From Bacillota bacterium (GTDB taxonomy: Bacteria > Bacillota > Clostridia > Peptostreptococcales > Anaerovoracaceae), in contig JAEEVI010000047.1 of NCBI GenBank assembly GCA_016287035.1, positions 1 through 7,769 of the forward strand: a DNA stretch of 7,769 bases, read 5' to 3'. Shown here piece after piece: positions 6,264 to 7,769 of this stretch; the first letter of the stretch is position 1, and each line of letters opens with the position of its first letter. The notes under the pieces are model-generated. The model ran no database searches. It was given only the letters and a program-made list of their open reading frames with translations, and was not told where the DNA came from. The translations under genes and the position numbers were made by a program.

Positions 6264-6377
6264 CTAGCCCTGTACCTGCTTGTGCTTGGGGTTCTCGCAG
6301 ATGACCATGACCTTGCCGTTCCTCTTGATCACCTTGCACTTCTCGCAGATAGGCTTAACTGAACTTCTTACCTTCAT
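6264..6377 (-). CDS. rpmJ: 50S ribosomal protein L36
   Basis: A 37-residue bL36 protein, exactly the usual length. The zinc-ribbon ligands C11, C14, C27 and H32 are all present, with the typical MKVRSSVKPICEKC opening and CENPKHKQ near the end. L36 is a small late-assembly protein of the large subunit that binds 23S rRNA. The ATG at 6377 has GAGGAGG (6389-6383) 5 nt upstream and the stop is TAG. It is the first gene after the internal promoter between infA and rpmJ. Confidence 0.98.
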   Translation of the reverse strand: MKVRSSVKPICEKCKVIKRNGKVMVICENPKHKQVQG

Positions 6378-6389
6378 TTTTGCCTCCTC

Positions 6390-6406
6390 GGTCAAAAAAC
6401 TCGACC
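6390..6406 (-). other. 5'-terminal hairpin in the rpmJ leader
   Basis: On the minus strand GGTCGA (6406-6401) pairs with TTGACC (6395-6390) through one G-U pair around a five-base loop GTTTT. The predicted transcription start (about 6404-6407) puts this stem at the extreme 5' end of the transcript, directly before the GAGGAGG ribosome binding site of rpmJ. Such 5' stems are known to protect mRNA from decay in other bacteria; that role here is inferred. Confidence 0.4.
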
Positions 6407-6410
6407 TGTA

Positions 6411-6439
6411 ATTATACCACGCTTTACGACTTTTGTCGC
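6411..6439 (-). promoter_or_regulatory. Internal promoter driving rpmJ-rpsM-rpsK-rpsD-rpoA-rplQ
   Basis: On the minus strand -35 GCGACA (6439-6434; 4 of 6) and -10 TATAAT (6416-6411; 6 of 6) are separated by the ideal 17 nt, and TG sits one base before the -10 as an extended element. The predicted start at about 6404-6407 gives a leader of roughly 27-30 nt carrying the rpmJ ribosome binding site. It lies in the 76-nt gap after infA, unusually long for this part of the operon. It should let the alpha-operon genes be expressed separately from the upstream spc-type genes. Confidence 0.72.
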
Positions 6440-6441
6440 AA
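6424..6441 (-). repeat. Inverted repeat over the -35 box after infA
   Basis: On the minus strand TTGCGAC (6441-6435) and GTCGTAA (6430-6424) form a 7-bp inverted repeat, with one mismatch as DNA that is a G-U pair in RNA, around AAAA (6434-6431). It begins 12 nt after the infA stop and covers the -35 box. It could be an operator for the internal promoter or an mRNA 3'-end/stability stem in readthrough transcripts. There is no U-tract after it, so it is not an intrinsic terminator. Confidence 0.35.
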
Positions 6442-6453
6442 TAATTTCAAAGA

Positions 6454-6675
6454 TTATTTGTCTCTCCACGTTATTCTTCCGCGGGTGAGGTCGTACGGTG
6501 AGAGCTCGATGCGCACCTTGTCGCCGGGAAGTATGCGTATGAAGTTCATCCGCATCTTGCCTGATATGTGCGCGAGCACGACGAAGTCGTTTTCGAGCTT
6601 GACCTTGAACATCGCGTTGGGAAGCGATTCGAGGACCGTACCGCTTACCTCTATGCTGCTGTCTTTTTTCGCCAT
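6454..6675 (-). CDS. infA: Translation initiation factor IF-1
   Basis: A 73-residue OB-fold protein, one residue from the usual 72. IF-1 binds the 30S A site and works with IF-2 and IF-3 in initiation. The conserved LPNAMFKVKLEN, HISGKMRMNFIRILPGDKV and SPYDLTRGRITWR segments cover nearly the whole length. The open frame continues upstream for 49 codons, but those residues are out of family and overlap map in another frame. The ATG at 6675 overlaps the map TGA by one base and has GGAGGAG 7 nt upstream, so this start is secure and likely translationally coupled to map. Confidence 0.98.
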   Translation of the reverse strand: MAKKDSSIEVSGTVLESLPNAMFKVKLENDFVVLAHISGKMRMNFIRILPGDKVRIELSPYDLTRGRITWRDK

Positions 6676-7475
6676 CAGAAAGCTCCTCCATCCTGGGCTT
6701 TGGGTCCCTTGTCCGTCCTCTCGTACCCGGGGTACGTAAGGAGGAGGGGATCTCCGTCGGTAATGACCACTGTGTTTTCGTAATGGGCGGCGGGCTGGCC
6801 GTCTTTCGTGACGACCGTCCACTCGTTCGCCAGCACCTTAACGTCGTAGGAGCCGGCCGCGATCATGGGCTCTATCGCGAGCACCATGCCCGGTACGAGC
6901 TGCGGTCCATGGCCTGCCTTGCCGTAGTTGGGGACGGGAGGATCCTCGTGGAGGTCTCTCCCGACGCCGTGACCGACGTAATCTCTTATAACAGAGAATC
7001 CCTCTGCTTCAACGCACTGCTGGATAGCGTGCGATACGTCGTGAAGCCTGCAGCCCTTCCTGCAGTATTTGAGCCCGGCGAAGAAGCCGGCTTCCGCAGT
7101 ATCGAGCAGTCTCTGGCACAGTGGGCTTATCTCGCCCACGGGATAAGTTCTTGCCGCATCTGAATAATAACCCTTGTAAACAGCTCCGAGGTCGACGCTC
7201 ACGATGTCGCCTTCGCGAAGGATCCTCTTCTTCGAAGGGATGCCGTGGATGACCTCCTCGTTCACCGATACGCAGGCGGAGGCGGGAAAACCGCCGTAAC
7301 CCTTGAATGCGGGTCTCATTCCATGTCTTACGATGTAATCCTCGACATATCTGTCTATGTCTTTCGTAGAGATACCCGGAACTATCAGTTCCGCCAGGCC
7401 GGCGAACATCTGTCTTGTGATGTCCGCGGCGCCGGCGATATTCGATATCTCTTCCCTGGATCTGAGAACGATCAT
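6675..7475 (-). CDS. map: Type I methionine aminopeptidase
   Basis: A 266-residue metalloenzyme that removes the initiator Met from nascent proteins. All five metal ligands of the pita-bread fold are visible: D95, D106, H169, E202 and E233. Substrate-contacting H77 and H176 match E. coli H79 and H178. The segments VDLGAVYKGYYSDAART and GHGVGRDLHEDPPVPNYG are family-typical. The protein is about 15 residues longer at its C-terminus than common type Ia forms, and the extension ends in DGGAF, whose codons contain the infA ribosome binding site. The ATG at 7475 is 3 nt after the adk stop, with GGAG at 8 nt. Confidence 0.97.
   Translation of the reverse strand: MIVLRSREEISNIAGAADITRQMFAGLAELIVPGISTKDIDRYVEDYIVRHGMRPAFKGYGGFPASACVSVNEEVIHGIPSKKRILREGDIVSVDLGAVYKGYYSDAARTYPVGEISPLCQRLLDTAEAGFFAGLKYCRKGCRLHDVSHAIQQCVEAEGFSVIRDYVGHGVGRDLHEDPPVPNYGKAGHGPQLVPGMVLAIEPMIAAGSYDVKVLANEWTVVTKDGQPAAHYENTVVITDGDPLLLTYPGYERTDKGPKAQDGGAF
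6683..6689 (-). promoter_or_regulatory. infA ribosome binding site inside the map coding end
   Basis: GGAGGAG on the minus strand, 7 nt before the infA ATG, is encoded by the last codons of map. It decides the infA start against the long upstream open frame. Confidence 0.85.
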
Positions 7476-7478
7476 GGA

Positions 7479-7769
7479 TCAGTCTCCGAGCACTTCGCAA
7501 ATGGCGGCGAACACGTCTTCGAGGTCCTTCGTCCCGTCGATGACGGTGAGCTTGCCGGCCTTTGTGTAGTAATCTATGAGCGGACTGGTCTGTTCGCTGT
7601 AGACCTGGAATCTGTTTCTGACGGTCTCCTCGGAGTCGTCAGCGCGCTGGTACACCTCGCCGCCGCATACGTCGCAGACGCCCTCGACCTTCGGAGGCAT
7701 CGTCACGACGTGGTACGGCTTTCCGCACTTGCGGCATACCCTTCTGCCCATCATTCTGGGAAGAAGGAT
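7479..7769 (-). CDS. adk: Adenylate kinase, C-terminal part (cut by window edge)
   Basis: The last 96 residues of adenylate kinase, which interconverts ATP + AMP and 2 ADP. The 5' part lies beyond the right edge. An in-frame ATG at 7754 is internal, because coding continues upstream (ILLPR) into the conserved GRRVC of the LID domain. The LID has a four-Cys zinc site: C-X2-C, then 16 residues, then C-X2-C. The conserved RADDSEETVRNR and VYSEQTSPLIDYY follow, then the C-terminal helix. The stop is TGA, 3 nt before map. The secY-adk-map-infA order is common, so secY is expected just outside the window. Confidence 0.96.
   Translation of the reverse strand: MLLPRMMGRRVCRKCGKPYHVVTMPPKVEGVCDVCGGEVYQRADDSEETVRNRFQVYSEQTSPLIDYYTKAGKLTVIDGTKDLEDVFAAICEVLGD

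Noticed and set aside
6676..6822. A 49-codon upstream extension of infA
   Set aside because: It overlaps map in another frame, is Arg/Pro-rich and unrelated to IF-1, and the proper ATG has a well-placed ribosome binding site.
1..7769. CRISPR arrays, insertion sequences, attachment sites, tRNA or rRNA genes
   Set aside because: No regularly spaced repeats, transposase-like frames, paired terminal repeats or RNA-gene signatures were seen on reading both strands.

Overview
The window holds the promoter-distal end of a bacterial ribosomal-protein/RNA-polymerase operon on the minus strand (adk, map, infA, rpmJ, rpsM, rpsK, rpsD, rpoA, rplQ), followed by an accessory segment with two transporters and the start of a small membrane protein. 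The gene order, the zinc-binding forms of Adk, L36 and S4, the RNA polymerase alpha sequence and the strong AGGAGG-type ribosome binding sites fit the Bacillota, most likely a fairly GC-rich member of the Clostridia. The genus cannot be named from this window.

Layout on the plus-strand scale: 1-90 is the 5' end of a minus-strand gene for a short membrane-anchored protein that runs off the left edge. 91-245 is a divergent intergenic region whose right end carries an extended -10 promoter almost touching the next start codon. 246-1466 (+) encodes an MFS transporter. 1461-1488 is a hairpin shared by the convergent genes. 1517-3280 (-) encodes a MATE-type transporter fused to a C-terminal RsbW/GHKL-type ATPase domain, the most unusual gene here. 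3318-3350 is the intrinsic terminator of the ribosomal operon. 3374-7769 (-) is the operon itself, with adk cut by the right edge.

The operon genes are tightly packed: 3 nt between adk and map, a 1-nt TGATG overlap of map with infA, and 14-45 nt between the genes from rpsM to rplQ. Two larger gaps carry regulatory-looking sequence. The infA-rpmJ gap holds a near-consensus promoter (GCGACA, 17 nt, TATAAT with an extended TG), so rpmJ to rplQ can probably be transcribed independently of the upstream spc-type genes. The rpmJ-rpsM gap can form a roughly 12-bp bulged RNA hairpin 34 nt before the rpsM start, with bulge-to-loop complementarity. That is a plausible site for autogenous control of the S13-S11-S4-alpha-L17 block.

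Functionally, the operon supplies nucleotide homeostasis (Adk), N-terminal Met removal (Map), initiation factor 1, small-subunit proteins S13, S11 and S4, large-subunit proteins L36 and L17, and the polymerase alpha subunit. The transporters are not obviously connected to it. Their substrates cannot be inferred from sequence alone.
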